Below the pieces are notes generated by a model that made no database searches, was not told the DNA's origin, and saw only the letters and a program-made list of their open reading frames with translations. Below are positions 11,537 through 22,678 of a stretch of 64,000 bases of DNA, piece by piece. Position 1 is the first letter of the stretch. Every line of letters starts with the position of its first letter. The stretch spans positions 17,212,001 through 17,276,000 of the forward strand of contig NC_080557.1 in NCBI RefSeq assembly GCF_030253575.1. Reading direction: 5' to 3'. This stretch comes from Rhododendron vialii. Lineage: Eukaryota; Streptophyta; Magnoliopsida; Ericales; Ericaceae. Both the position numbers and the translations under genes were made by a program.

Positions 11537-12460
11537 CCTACATAAAATTTTGCTGGTTGTTGCCTTATTACACTGGAGGCATGACTACTCAAACCAACTG
11601 AGGCTAACTAGAGGTTAAAATTCCAAGCGTTAACTGAAAATTACACTGCTCTCAGAATTGAAGGAGCTGGATTCTCTCCAGTCAATGCAAGCTGTTTTTT
11701 GAGACCTTTCCGCGCCCGCCTCAACGATTGGGACCGTTTAATCTTTAGAGAATGTCGAGAATATTAATACCTCAAAAATCACGTTGATCAAACATTAGAT
11801 AATATGATTTCAAAATACATTTATCTTGAAAAAAGTGATTGGAACGTTGGATCCAAGCCCATTTACACCATTTATCTCAAGCTTAATGTGTTCCGAAATT
11901 ATATCAACTCATGTTAGGTCAAAGTGTTTTGGAGTGGTTGATGTTTATGATGAGCTTTAAAGGTAAGCAGTCCCGATCATTGAGGTTAACCCGGGAAAGA
12001 CCAAAAATAGTTTGAACTGGACCCTCAAGTCCATGGAAAAAATCCGGCTCCAAATTGTAAGTGTTTTCATACTTCCGACCTCTCTTTTATACAGAAGTGA
12101 TCCATGAGTTACACGAGAAGAATCCCAGACATGAAAATCAAGCCTAAATTTTCAGCGCGGTTGGGTCGGTTAGGCAGGTTGGCAGATTTTTTGCACATTC
12201 CTACCGGGTTGGGTCGGTTTGGCAGATTTTTTGCACACTCCTACCCCATGTGCCCCAAGATAAGTCCGCCTCCTGGTCACTACATTGTTTTCCATAACAC
12301 ACTCAAAGTTTAAAGAATCAGAATTGCATTGCCTTTCGTACAGAACCGACAAAGTAGCTTCCCAAAACTAAACACCGTTATTTCTTTCTCAATATGAAAT
12401 TATACATCAATTGGATCCCTTTCTTCTTTATGTAGACTGGGGGAACATCTAAACGCCTTG
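10867..12460. other. 3' flank of the SirB1-like gene; no gene seen
   Basis: The first few hundred bases are probably 3' UTR. A (GA)n run is at 11503-11537. Two near-copies of GGGTCGGTTxGGCAGATTTTTTGCACA-type sequence occur at about 12162-12245. No open frame with recognisable protein was found. Confidence 0.6.
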
Positions 12461-13290
12461 TGTAACGACCCGTGCCAGCTGACCTGTTAACCCTTAGTTT
12501 AATCCCGTGGCTCAAAAGGGTTAACTTACAGTTATACAGTAGCTGTTCACAAATCCTTATACACCATTCACGAGTGCGCCCTGCGCCATAGGTGCTACTA
12601 CACAATCTTCTAGTGAAGTGATACCACCGGCAAGATGAAGGCAGCCCAAACAATCGAGAAGCAAGTTTTGGTTCGGTTCAGTTCGATTCGATTTTCTTCT
12701 ATTTCTATCAACAAAAATCAAAACCGAACTGGTTTCAATATGTATTCATAATCGAAAACCAAACCAAACCAATAGCTTAGAAAAATCAAACCAAACCATT
12801 TTTTCAATCGGTTTCTTTCTGTTGGTTTGGGTTGATCGGCTTTTATGCACTGCTAGCACAAAGTCACTCAACATCACATGTGGGCCTCTTTTCACAAATT
12901 GCTGATTGGGACTTCACAATCTCCCCCACTTAAGATTCACAACGTCCTCGTTGCGTCTCATGATCCAACTTCCACCCACTAAGCAATGTGAGACAAGTAT
13001 CCGCTTAAGCATGTCAAGCTCCTCAAGCTCGTCTCATGTGGGACTTGTCCAAGCGTAAAAGCAAGCTCCTCACTTGTCGGACCCATGTCACCCATCCAAG
13101 CACTTCTCCTCGCGGGACCTGCGGCACTCACCCCACACTTCCGGTTTGTACACCTTTGATACCATCTTTAACGACCCGCAAGCTAACCTGCTAACGCTTA
13201 GTCTAACCACATAGCTCAAAAAATTAACCTGAAGTTATATCCTTATATACCATTAAATACTTTCACAAATTCCTGATATGAGACTTCACA
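12461..13290 (-). mobile_element. Second TRIM element, minus strand, 3' LTR carrying an insertion
   Basis: Read on the minus strand, the 5' LTR (13290-13168, 123 bp, TGTGAAGTCTCATATC to GGGTCGTTAAA) is followed by a primer-site-like TGGTATCAAAGG (13164-13153). A non-coding interior follows, then a polypurine tract AGTGGGGGAGAT and a 3' LTR from 12918 (TGTGAAGTCCCAATC) to 12461 (GGGTCGTTACA). Flanks are CCTTG (12456-12460) and CCTCG (13291-13295). The 3' LTR is about 335 bp longer than the 5' LTR because of the GGTTCGGTT-type insertion. Confidence 0.8.
12650..12860. repeat. GGTTCGGTT/AACCAAACC-rich insertion inside the TRIM 3' LTR
   Basis: The block has no counterpart in the 123-bp partner LTR and is made of GGTTCGG-type words and their complements, as in the hAT-like MITE at 60.2 kb. 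Its exact ends are not resolved because the surrounding LTR is also diverged. Confidence 0.45.
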
Positions 13291-14223
13291 CCTCGGGTCC
13301 ACGCAGGACCTATTTGAAAAATCTAAACTGTCCTCTCTCTTCTTCTTTTTTTTTTGAAAAATAAGAGTTTCGATGGCTTCTCTATTCGCTTTTTTTTACT
13401 TGATTCTATTACGTTCTGCATTTGACCAACATATTTTTTGGAAAATGACATCCACACTCCATTTTTTACCATCCACTCTTTTTTTCATCCTTATCACGTG
13501 AATTTACTTTCTTGCCTTTTTTCAATTCACTTTTTCATACATTCAAGGGCAAAATAATAAATTCATGTAGATAATAACAAAAAAAAAGGGAGTGTGAACG
13601 GTAAAAAGAGAGTTTGGATATCAATTCCCTTTTCTTTTCTTTTTTTATGAAGAATTGCGATAGCAACAGTTGATCATAATCTAAAGAGTAATGCGATGAA
13701 ATGAAAGAAGACAAGAATCAAGATCATGGAAAAAAGGGAATCAATGAATGAGTAATTGCGATCGCCACAATAGAAAGTGCTTCTCACTAAGTAGAACTCA
13801 TAAAGAGTTCAAACAAGATTTACAATGACGTGTCTTTCCTAGATTTAGGCCTCGTTCTGCTAATGTTCTTATTTTTTAAGTACTTATTTTTCGTTTTATG
13901 AGACAAGTTATTCTCTCGCAATATATCACATTTAATTCAAAAAATAAGTAGTTAGTATCATGGTGCAATTTCAAAACATAAAACCTTGTCATATGCAACT
14001 CTAAAAGTCCAAGCATTTACAAGCAACATGGTATATAGAGTACTGTCGAACTTTATTATTTTGGTGGGGTTAATAGTTTATTGTGATGGGCTTAACTCGT
14101 TCTCATATTTTTTAAATTTTACTTCGGGCAGATTGGGCGGATCTGATCTGCTCACAGTGGATTGTTGTTTTTCCCATCCACTTTCATCCGTCACATACCT
14201 CGGTTTGGTTCACAGACGGATCA

Positions 14224-14394
14224 GTTTCGGCATATTGGTTAGTTTCAACGGTTCGGTTGATCCGCTGAGCAGCCCTATTGGATTCGTAGTTTAACGGATT
14301 TTTTATTCTGTTTCGGCATATTGGTTAATTTCAACGGTTCGGTTGATCCGCTGAGCAGCCCTATTGGATTCGTAGTTTAACGGATTTTTTATTC
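14224..14394. repeat. Recent 86-bp tandem duplication
   Basis: Units 14224-14309 and 14310-14394 both read GTTTCGGCATATTGGTTA and continue through GATCCGCTGAGCAGCCCTAT. They differ at one internal base plus the unit ends. The unit is part of a GGTTCGGTT-type hAT-like relic (about 14095-14400). Confidence 0.9.
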
Positions 14395-14693
14395 ACCCGT
14401 AAAATAAATGGGCCATATTTTGTAAGTTGCATCGACTACACGTAAACTAACCCAACACCCTGAGTTTTCTTTCTTTTAAAAAAGGGCATGCTTTTCTGTT
14501 TTTTTATTTTGTCTAGTTTTCTTTTTTTGTCTAGATCCAACAAAGAAGTTTCCGAAAATCCATGTTTTCCATCTGCTTCAGCCTACACAAGTAAATATGC
14601 CACAAGCACTGAATGAGCGGCCAGTAACAACTCCTGTCCCATGAAAGTTATAAATTCATGAATTTGTTAACAATTCACGGATAATGGAAAACA

Positions 14694-14697
<4 letters not shown>

Positions 14698-14772
<75 letters not shown>
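14698..14772. repeat. Compound (GT)n(GA)n microsatellite
   Basis: About 14 GT units run straight into about 23 GA units. Any open frame through it is an artefact. Confidence 0.97.
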
Positions 14773-14774
<2 letters not shown>

Positions 14775-15383
14775 ATTAGTAACAAATGAAGGAGAGAGAC
14801 TCAATTATCAGTATCAATTCTTTCTCAGTAGCGAGCCATTGAGAAAGAATTATGAAATGTTGCAAAGAAATGTTACAAAACAAGACAAGCCAGCAGTAAG
14901 AAATGTTGCAAAGAAATATTTACTTAGTTATCAGTTTGCAGTAACAAACGCCATTCGGCAAGAAATCTGAGTCGCCTAAAAAGGGACCATTACCAGCAAG
15001 TGTGGGCAACCTTGGAGCCTAAACCCGAAGCGACTTGAGAGTATAACACTATTGAGAAAGCAAAGAATGCAACCACAAGTACACCAATAATAGACAGGTT
15101 AACTATCCTATAGTCATGGAGTTCACGATATCTGAGCATTTCAGATAATAGAAACGGTTCCAATAAGAGAAAAACACGGATGTCTGCACTGACCAGATTA
15201 TTCTTAATTAATCATGGCACAAAAGTACACAAGGATTTGAGCAAAGATACACACAAACCCCAAGAGAGAGAGAGAGAGAGAGAGCAAACGACTACCAACT
15301 AAATCCAAGGTTCAGAAACACAGGAGCGCATCAGACTTGAGGCCAACCCCTAACCAAGTTCGTTCATGGGGCATAATGTAGTT

Positions 15384-18300
15384 TCAGACCTTCTTCATGA
15401 GGAGAAACAACCTCTGGTCAAGCTCCAACTTCTTTGCATCGCTGGAGTCCCCCTGAAGCAGCATCAGAAGCCCTCCAAAGGAGAACAACATCTCCCTGAA
15501 ACCGTAAACAACAAAACCCAATAAAGCTGCAACCAACTCTCAGGAGTGGAAGTTTTAGGAATGTATTTACCCACACACACACACACACAAAAACTCCCTC
15601 AGGAATGAAAGCTTCAAGGGACCACTTATGGTCCATGTTCAGAAGCAGAATTTTGAAGCCAGCTACATTAGCTTCTTTACTAGACATTCGGATACATTTG
15701 CGATTTGCCTACAAAAGCAGTATATTGGATACGTACACTTTAGGTCCTGATGGACCTGAAACATCTGAGATCTTATACAGCTTTCCATGCATAACATAAT
15801 CAAACTTGTCCGCAAGTGACTGCCTTCCACCCTGAAATAATTAAATGCATGAGATGAGACAACTTTAGCCTATATAACGCAAATCAACACACAATTTAAG
15901 GAACCAACACATGATCTCCGGTATTAACCACATGATTATTGACCAAGGAATGACGGAAGTCCACCTAAGGCACGCAAAAGATAATTTGAAGGCTATGGTA
16001 CACATCAGAAGGTGCACTGAAGGCCGACATATAAGAGCTTGCACCAGTCCTTATCCTTATTTAAAATTAGTTTCCAGTCGATTTCACTCGATATATTGTC
16101 CTGTCTATTATGAGTTAAAGGGCCATAATAGAATAGTCCATGGAGTACTACAAGCAGGATCCCAAACCATAAATTTATTACCAATGGCGGTCCAGAACAC
16201 CTAAAATACCAATTCAAGTTACATATGTGAACAGAAACTATAAAGGTAATCCATAGGTGATATGACTCATCCACTAGCTTTCAACATGAAAGTTACCTTT
16301 TAGCACTATTTATTAGAAAGCAACATTATTGCTGCTTGAAGCATGATCTAACATAAGATAAGGAAAACCTTATTCCCAGAAAAGAAGCTTCAATACTTTT
16401 CAGTCAAGAAATAAAGCATTCATGGCGGGGTAGCATATCTACGAGTTAATGAGTCAGAAAAATCTGAGGCAAATTCAGGAGAAACTGAGAGGAAAAAGGC
16501 AAGGCCCGAAAATCCATCAATTGATTATAGCTAGCAAGGACATAGAATTCAATCCAATTATTATGTTGTATAGCATAAAAGAAAAAAAAAAACTCTTAGA
16601 AAATATTGTGGGCTAAACGAATATATATTTCATGAAACTAAAAAAATATGGTTCTACAAGCAAATTATATTTGAATCGAGTACAAAGATCTTATCTACCC
16701 ACTACTTCAAATAGGCTAGACTCCCGTAAATGAAAATACACCATTCCATTTAAAGAGTTAGGTTCCAAGTTCCGACAACTGAAAGTTCTTTGAGTAAGAT
16801 TGAAACCTTTCCTTGAACAAGATAAAAAGAGATCAGTTAATTGCAATTTATTCAACATCACATGTACAACAATAACTTTTAGTCGCGTGAGACCTTATTT
16901 GCTATTCAAAAGTTCATTATAACTAACTTGGAGGGGGATAGAAAATAACTATGCTGTATGAACTCAAAAAATGGGATACATCACACTCTACTTCTTTGCA
17001 ATGCACTTCCACATAAATCTTAAATGTCCCAAATTACACATGCCACAATCTCAATGCATAAGCATGCAGGAAAACAAATCAAGTACTTCTTGCATAAACA
17101 AGCGCAGAGGATATCCTTTCCTGAAAAAATGTACATGAACCTCAAGATTACCTGAGCCTGAGTAAAATAACCACTGTCAGGTGTTCCATCCAAGTTTAGG
17201 GTAGCTGCTAATACCATATTAAATTTGTCCCCAACGTGAAGTTTATATATATCCGTGTTTACATCTAGCTGCATGAAGAATTGTTGTTGGTCGCTGCTGC
17301 TTGCTTCAATGCGAGAAACTAAGAAGCACATTATCAAACTGTTAGCGACAAACACCAACAGAAACCCTGAAGTACATTTCAGAGGGGTCATTGAGATTCT
17401 TTGATCACATGAGGAGCATCATGTTGTCAATAACATAGGAAATTCAGAAATGGTATTATTCGTATTCATCCAGGAAAAAATACACTAAAAGAGTGGCAAA
17501 TACAAAAGTAGTACATATCACCTCAAAAGTGAAAATACTAACTCGTATGAAAACCTGTGCTACCAGAAAGCTAACTACCCGATATTCTTGTTTTTGTGAA
17601 GAAATTCCTTTAACCAAAAACCAAGGGAAGTCATTTTCCACACACCTTCCCACTCACCCATAATACCACCACCACAAATACGTAGATTGAAGGACTAACC
17701 TTTACTCAAAAGTAGGAACCTGAGTCTTTTAATCCTAACCAAGAAAACTGTGTTTAAAGGAAAGACCACTGGTAGTGCCTCAGAAGCAAGGACTTCACAA
17801 TTTCTCCAAAGTGATGCCGAGGAAATGGCATTCATTAAGGGAATAATCTTGAAAGTGGATATGTTGGAACAATAAAAATACTAAGTCAATTGTTAGAGAG
17901 ACAGAAGATACTACGCTATTAGAAAGGTTGCAGAAAACCAAAGGTATAAAAAATAAGATTTAGATGAAATTATTTAATGGAGATGTTTCATCTTCTCTTT
18001 TGCGTCACTTTTACCTTTTGTACATGGAAACGTCCTTGATCCATGTTTCAACATATGGAGGGGGGAAGACAGGGGAGGGGTTCAAGTGGTGGCGGCGGCC
18101 ATCCCTCAATTTAAAAAATAATAATAATACTCCCTTACTACCCTATTATTCTTCTTATTTACCATCTACAACTATGGGTACCCCAACTCTAGATATTTAT
18201 AAGTGTGACACTAAATAGTAACCCTTCAGTATGGCTAATGCATTCCAAGCTATGAATCTGGAGTCCTTAAAAAATGGGGCCTTATGAGTACAGAGATCTC

Positions 18301-19713
18301 ATTACAATTTTTTTTAAACAAGGTTACTGGAGTACATAATATAGGGCTTTTTCTACATAACATGAGTGTAGATTAGAAGATCATGGATTACACAACTTGA
18401 ATGATTAACATTCTTGTAGCCTTATGTAATAGCCCTTAGGTGCTTTCATTGTTAGGGTTCAAATAGGCGACTTGCAACAACTCCCATCGTCACACTGCAA
18501 CTTATTTAGTGTTCACAGGTGGATCTTGCTTTCGGAGTTGCCATCTCTATCGTACCATCAGGGATGAAGTCGCTTATGTGCCATTCTCTCTTTCAATTTG
18601 CGTTCATGCTTGCGTTTTATAAGAAAAATACTGTTTAGTGTTAACGGCTGGCTAATGTTTCCAGCACCAGAGCAAGACGAGCCCTTCTGTTAGGCCCACC
18701 CCTTTGCTGCTAAGCATTGATTTCTGGTGCAAATGAAGTTAATAAAAATGTGATGCAATGATCTTTGCGTAACAAGACTCTAAAGAGGTATGACCTTTTC
18801 TACCGGCCTCCACATGTCATTTACTATGGGGATCATATTCTACACAAACAACCACCTTACTTCAAAACTCCAAATAGTAGACCTCTAAGTTTTGACTGGA
18901 CCTATATACAGATAGAGATTACCATAAGATCTCAAGAAATCAAATACTGCAAAAAAATGATCATCATGTCCTCAATCCCCACTAGCAATACTAATTACAA
19001 AGCAATATACCCACTACCCAAACTTCCAAACCAATTAGGAAGTTCACCTTCACCCGTGTAACTCATTTTTCATTGTAAGGTTGAAGGTTTTCAAAGCCAC
19101 TAATCAAGTAGGCTAGCACCCATGCACACTTCTAACTGGAGTTCATGGGGTAAATCCTCGTGGTATCATTATTTATCCCCATATGGCCGTTCGACCTCGA
19201 GATCTTCTCCACAAATGGCAGTTGAAGTTGAGTATATCCTGCACGTCGACTGTGCAACAAGTTCCCCCGCAAAAACAGAAAAACAAACCGGTAAAACCCG
19301 AAATCATCCAAACTACATTTTCTGTTACAAGTTACTGTTCTATTTACGCACACCCACTGCTAGAATTTATGAACCTTTCATCATGTAAGATAAGAAGGTT
19401 TCCAATCAAGAACAAATGAGTTTTACTCAGAGCCCTGAGCATCCACGATATTATTGCTTTGCCTAAACAACAATGACCGGCAAATCCTACAAGAAAACTC
19501 CCAATAACCCAGAATTTCTAGAAATCAATGGGAGGTTTTACTTGAAGCATTACAGAAGCACTTCTCTCCCTGCATATAATTATCATGACGATAACAATGG
19601 AAGCAAAGAAGCAAAACCCTATGAACGGGGTGAAACGAACCTTTATCGAACTTTTTACCATCCGGGTCCAGCTTCTGAACCGTGAAGACATCATCTAAGA
19701 GATAATTAGCCAT
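15384..19713 (-). CDS. NRPB8: RPB8-type subunit shared by nuclear RNA polymerases
   Basis: Four exons on the minus strand: 19713-19641, 17318-17152, 15831-15737, 15495-15384 (TGA). The phases fit and give about 148 aa, close to the usual 146 or so. The start [20 protein letters not shown] matches the family N-terminus. The middle reads [20 protein letters not shown] and [15 protein letters not shown], then [20 protein letters not shown], and the end [13 protein letters not shown]...[17 protein letters not shown]8 is a small OB-fold subunit common to RNA polymerases I, II and III in eukaryotes. The exon 3 donor is taken as GT at 15736 (GTACGT) because only that one joins in frame to exon 4. 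Two extra residues (AQ) lie at the exon 2/3 junction. Intron 1 is 2.3 kb. A MULE-type MITE sits 106 bp upstream of the ATG. Confidence 0.93.
17319..19640 (-). other. NRPB8 intron 1 (2.3 kb)
   Basis: No internal gene or clear mobile element was recognised. Scattered open frames on both strands have no family resemblance. The donor is GTTCGT after exon 1 and the acceptor CTTCTTAG before exon 2. Confidence 0.6.
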
Positions 19714-19818
19714 GGGAATCTTCCAACTTTGATGAACGGAAAAAGAAAACCACGCTCGAGTCGACGGTGGTTGTAAGAGGAGGACCAAATGGCAGAGTAG
19801 GGCTTTGTATTGAAATTT

Positions 19819-19959
19819 GGGAAAATGACGGCCAAGGACGTGTTTGATAATTAATACCCTCCAAGGACATTTTCAGCATTAACAAATGTACTCAAATGTT
19901 CTCAGCATGTCCTTGGCGGGTATTAATTATCAAAACACGTCCTGAGCCGTCATTTTCCC
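19819..19959. mobile_element. 141-bp fold-back MULE MITE upstream of NRPB8
   Basis: Both ends start GGGAAAATGACGGC (one on each strand) and continue as an inverted repeat of about 55 bp (GATAATTAATACC, CCAAGGACAT) with few mismatches, leaving a short loop. A perfect 9-bp duplication TTGAAATTT flanks it (19810-19818, 19960-19968), the size typical of Mutator-like elements. It ends 106 bp before the NRPB8 start codon, so it lies in the promoter or 5' UTR. Confidence 0.92.
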
Positions 19960-20577
19960 TTGAAATTTCTCCTCTTTATAGGGGCTTTCTATTTTTTCCA
20001 GAAGCGAGTCCACACTAACAAATTTTTTTCTTCAGTATTTTTTTGATTAAATTTTTTTTTTCGTAATTTTTGTTAGTTTTTCGTCGTAATTATTTAGACT
20101 AATCGCTCTTCTCAACTAGAGAAATCAGAGTATAGAAATGTGAATCGAAATTCAGAAAAGTTTATATAAAATGACACTGTAGATAAAAAATACCAGTTGT
20201 TTGCTATTTTGGTTTTTTTTTTTGGTCTTTAGTGAATTTTTTTTTTTGTTTTCACCATAATTTTTTACTTCTTAGACTCTTCTCGTCAAGATGGGTGATT
20301 AATTAAAAAAACTTGAATATAACAAAAATCCAGTGTTGCTGGACCAGTCTCTTCCAATTTTTAATTTTTTTTGGGTCTATTCCCAACCCAAAAAATGATC
20401 GATATTGTCGTAGAACTCATCGAGAAAAATATCCATACCAAAAATCAGTTTGATCAGACTTCGTTTGATTATGAACAAAGTGCACTTGTGCAAAAGAAAA
20501 AGGAAGCCCCTAATGCCACGTGCAATTTTTCTAATGCCATGAGCATTAAAAGCTCTATTGTGTAGAATTACTCAAGC

Positions 20578-20783
20578 TTTGTTTGGTTTTTATCTTTGAA
20601 TATTTTAATTTTGGTAGTGGATGAAGAGAGAAATAGAGCAATAATTAGAGAATTGAGTAATTAGTAGAGAGAGATAGAGAGAGAAATGAAAATAATAATT
20701 GAAGATATAGAGTAACGATTGAAGAGAAAAATAGGATAATTTTTAGAAAATAAAAACAAAACGAAGTTAAAATAGAAAACAAA
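20578..20783. mobile_element. MITE nested in the left TIR of the MULE-like element
   Basis: The ends are CTTTGTTTGGTTTTTATC and the complement of GAAAACAAACAAAG, with an AT-rich GAGAGAAATAGAG interior. ACTCAA occurs on both sides (ending near 20576 and starting near 20784). Removing the insert restores a TIR sequence that pairs with the opposite arm, which confirms the event. A second copy is at 24956-25158. Confidence 0.8.
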
Positions 20784-20848
20784 CAAAGACTCAATTATTC
20801 TCCTTTGTCAAAAGCGGTAACTTAAGAAACTTTTTTCCCAATTGAACC

Positions 20849-21385
20849 ATGGACAGTGAACAACCAATTGAATGCCTCCGTAGAAGTTCTAGTGATCAGA
20901 TTGATGAACATGGAATTGACATGCAAAATCAAGAAAACAAACAGAAGGATATGCTTGAGCAATTTGATTGGAAATTTGAATCTCAGGAAGAACTTCTCGA
21001 TACTCTTCGAGAGTTTTTCTCAATGCAAGGATATGCAATATTTATCAAAAACTCTAGACAAGATAGATATCTTACCATCAGTTGTGATTGGGGTGGTTGT
21101 TACCGGAATAAGTGGCATGTTTCCTTAGAGAAACGGCAAAGAAAAATAGCAACTCGTCTTACAAATTGTTCTTTTGAATTCTATTGTAAGAGACAAGATG
21201 ATGGCTTGTGGGTGATTAACGGAGTCAAAAATAGCTCACATAATCATGAACCCTCAAGTGTTAGAGTGAGAGGAGAAAAATGGTTTCAATCCGAACCTTT
21301 CAAAAGTGTATTAGACTGTCCGGATGTGCCGAGCAGATACCACGTGGTTAATACCCACCGTAAAATTTCTCACTCACCAGGATGA
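20849..21385 (+). CDS. FAR1/MURA-type zinc-finger DNA-binding domain protein, transposase N-terminal part only
   Basis: Uninterrupted 178-codon ORF. Residues 1-38 are polar; 39-72 (FDWKFESQEELLDTLREFF to AIFIKNSR) match the start of the FAR1/MULE DNA-binding domain. The zinc ligands are probably C79, C107, H131 and H133 (SCDWGGCYR, TNCSFEFYC, SHNHE). The family normally continues into an MULE transposase (DDE) domain and a SWIM finger. Here the frame ends after 45 further residues (ending THRKISHSPG) with neither domain. FAR1/FHY3 transcription factors and MURA transposases share this fold, so sequence alone cannot separate them. The flanking long TIRs argue for an element-encoded protein. 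It may bind its own TIRs and act as a repressor, or it may be inert; both are inferences. Confidence 0.75.
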   Translation: MDSEQPIECLRRSSSDQIDEHGIDMQNQENKQKDMLEQFDWKFESQEELLDTLREFFSMQGYAIFIKNSRQDRYLTISCDWGGCYRNKWHVSLEKRQRKIATRLTNCSFEFYCKRQDDGLWVINGVKNSSHNHEPSSVRVRGEKWFQSEPFKSVLDCPDVPSRYHVVNTHRKISHSPG

Positions 21386-22678
21386 ATGATTTTGAGAGAA
21401 AAAAAAAAGTACTGTACTAAAATCTGAAGTGTGCTGAGAAAAGCACAGTTTTCGTTTTGTTTTTTTCAGTTAAAATTTTGACTTTGCCCACTACCAAACA
21501 AGATAGGGATTCTACTAGTAGGGTGAATGATTTTGACGTTTATTGCTATCTGCTTAAATTACAAGGAAGCTATCAGGGGATGCGTTGGGTAGTTGAAGAA
21601 TCAAAATTTAGAATTAAGGGCAGTTTGGGAAACAAGTTCCATATGTCATCGCTTTCGACCAAAAGAGGACAATTGGGTAATTCTACACAGCAAAGCATTT
21701 TAATACTCGTGGCATTAGATAAATTGCTCGTGGCATTAGGGGCTTCCAAGAAAAAAACGAAAAATTGTTTTTCAAAATGGATTTTTTTAAAGTCCGATGA
21801 ACCTGTTTTTCGAAATGGATTTTTTTTCGACCAGTTCTACCAATTGAATGGTTCTGATTATTTATTAGGAACAAAAAAGATTCAATAATACTGAGAAACT
21901 CGTGGAGACTGGACCATAGCAACACTGGACTGGAACTCAATCTGTTTAGCTCCTCCCCAATCCTACCGGACCGTCTTGTTGGGACCATTATGGCTACTTT
22001 TGGATTACTTCAATTATTGAAATTGTTCATTTCTTAAAAATTATTGACAATATCAACCAAGTCAAGAATCTTGTTTATTGAATATCGATTTATACTAGAA
22101 CTAGTAAAGTACGTCACGTGCGATGCACACGAGCTCGTGCCCATACAAGTTTTAGTGTGGGATAATATTGCTATCAATTTTAAATTACTTACATATTTTA
22201 ATATCACTATTTTATATAATTTCAAAAAAAAGATTATTTGATATAACTAATTGAAATCTACTCCATCGTAAGCACCCTACACTCATTGCATTAGGTGAGG
22301 GTTAAAATCCCATGAATCCCATCTCCTATCCCCTAAATTAAAAATTAAAATAGGATATGCCTTGTCCAAAAAAATAGTATTAAGATATAAACAATTTTTA
22401 ATCATGTAAACTTGATATCGATCCGACAAATCTGTGAAGTAATTATGCAAGATTTTCTTCTTCTGTTTTAGTTTCTTTGCATTTACTAATTATGCAGCGC
22501 ATGTTGAAGAACTGAAAGAGAATACAATTGATGTAGGTGATTAACATGCAAGCTATAGCTCCTCTGGTGCTCCGCTAAGAACTTTTACGACTTTTTTTTT
22601 TGTTTTGTTCTTATTTTGATTTTTTTTTTTTTTTTTGCGGTTGTTAGTTGTGCGCCTCATTTTTTTTGACTCTCCGAT

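Larger units (their letters stand above)
13291..15383. other. Intergenic region between the SirB1-like gene and NRPB8
   Basis: It contains a copy (about 13847-13955) of a dispersed MITE-like repeat (CTCGTTCTGCTAATGTTCTTATT) also present near 47.15, 48.87-49.22 and 57.75 kb, an 86-bp tandem duplication, and a long GT/GA microsatellite. The last few hundred bases are presumably the NRPB8 3' UTR and flank. No gene seen. Confidence 0.6.
20329..21929 (+). mobile_element. Compact MULE-like element with ~0.3-kb imperfect TIRs around a FAR1-type ORF
   Basis: The left arm starts TCCAGTGTTGCT at 20329; the right arm, reverse-complemented from 21929, also starts TCCAGTGTTGCT. The match continues with gaps: GGTCCAGTCT/GACCAGTCT, GTAGAACTxxTCGA, TCxGACTT, GGAAGCCCCTAATGCCACG, CTAATGCCAxGAG, GTGTAGAATTAC. 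If the MITE at 20578-20783 is taken out, the left arm extends to about 20820 and still pairs with the right arm down to about 21635 (CAATTxTyCTC, AAAGCGxTxAC). The only ORF between the arms is 20849-21385. I could not find a 9-bp duplication at these ends, so the outer limits may be slightly off. Confidence 0.8.

Noticed and set aside
14701..14970. Open frame beginning with alternating Cys-Val then Arg-Glu repeats
   Set aside because: It is a translation of the GT/GA microsatellite; the rest has no recognisable protein.
15418..15687. Minus-strand open frame overlapping the last NRPB8 exon
   Set aside because: It is read in the wrong frame ([10 protein letters not shown]); shifting by one gives the conserved RPB8 C-terminus.
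21457..21888. 143-codon open frame downstream of the FAR1-type ORF, considered as its continuation
   Set aside because: Its second half runs through the right TIR of the MULE-like element, and the first half shows no transposase motif. It is not a credible extra exon.
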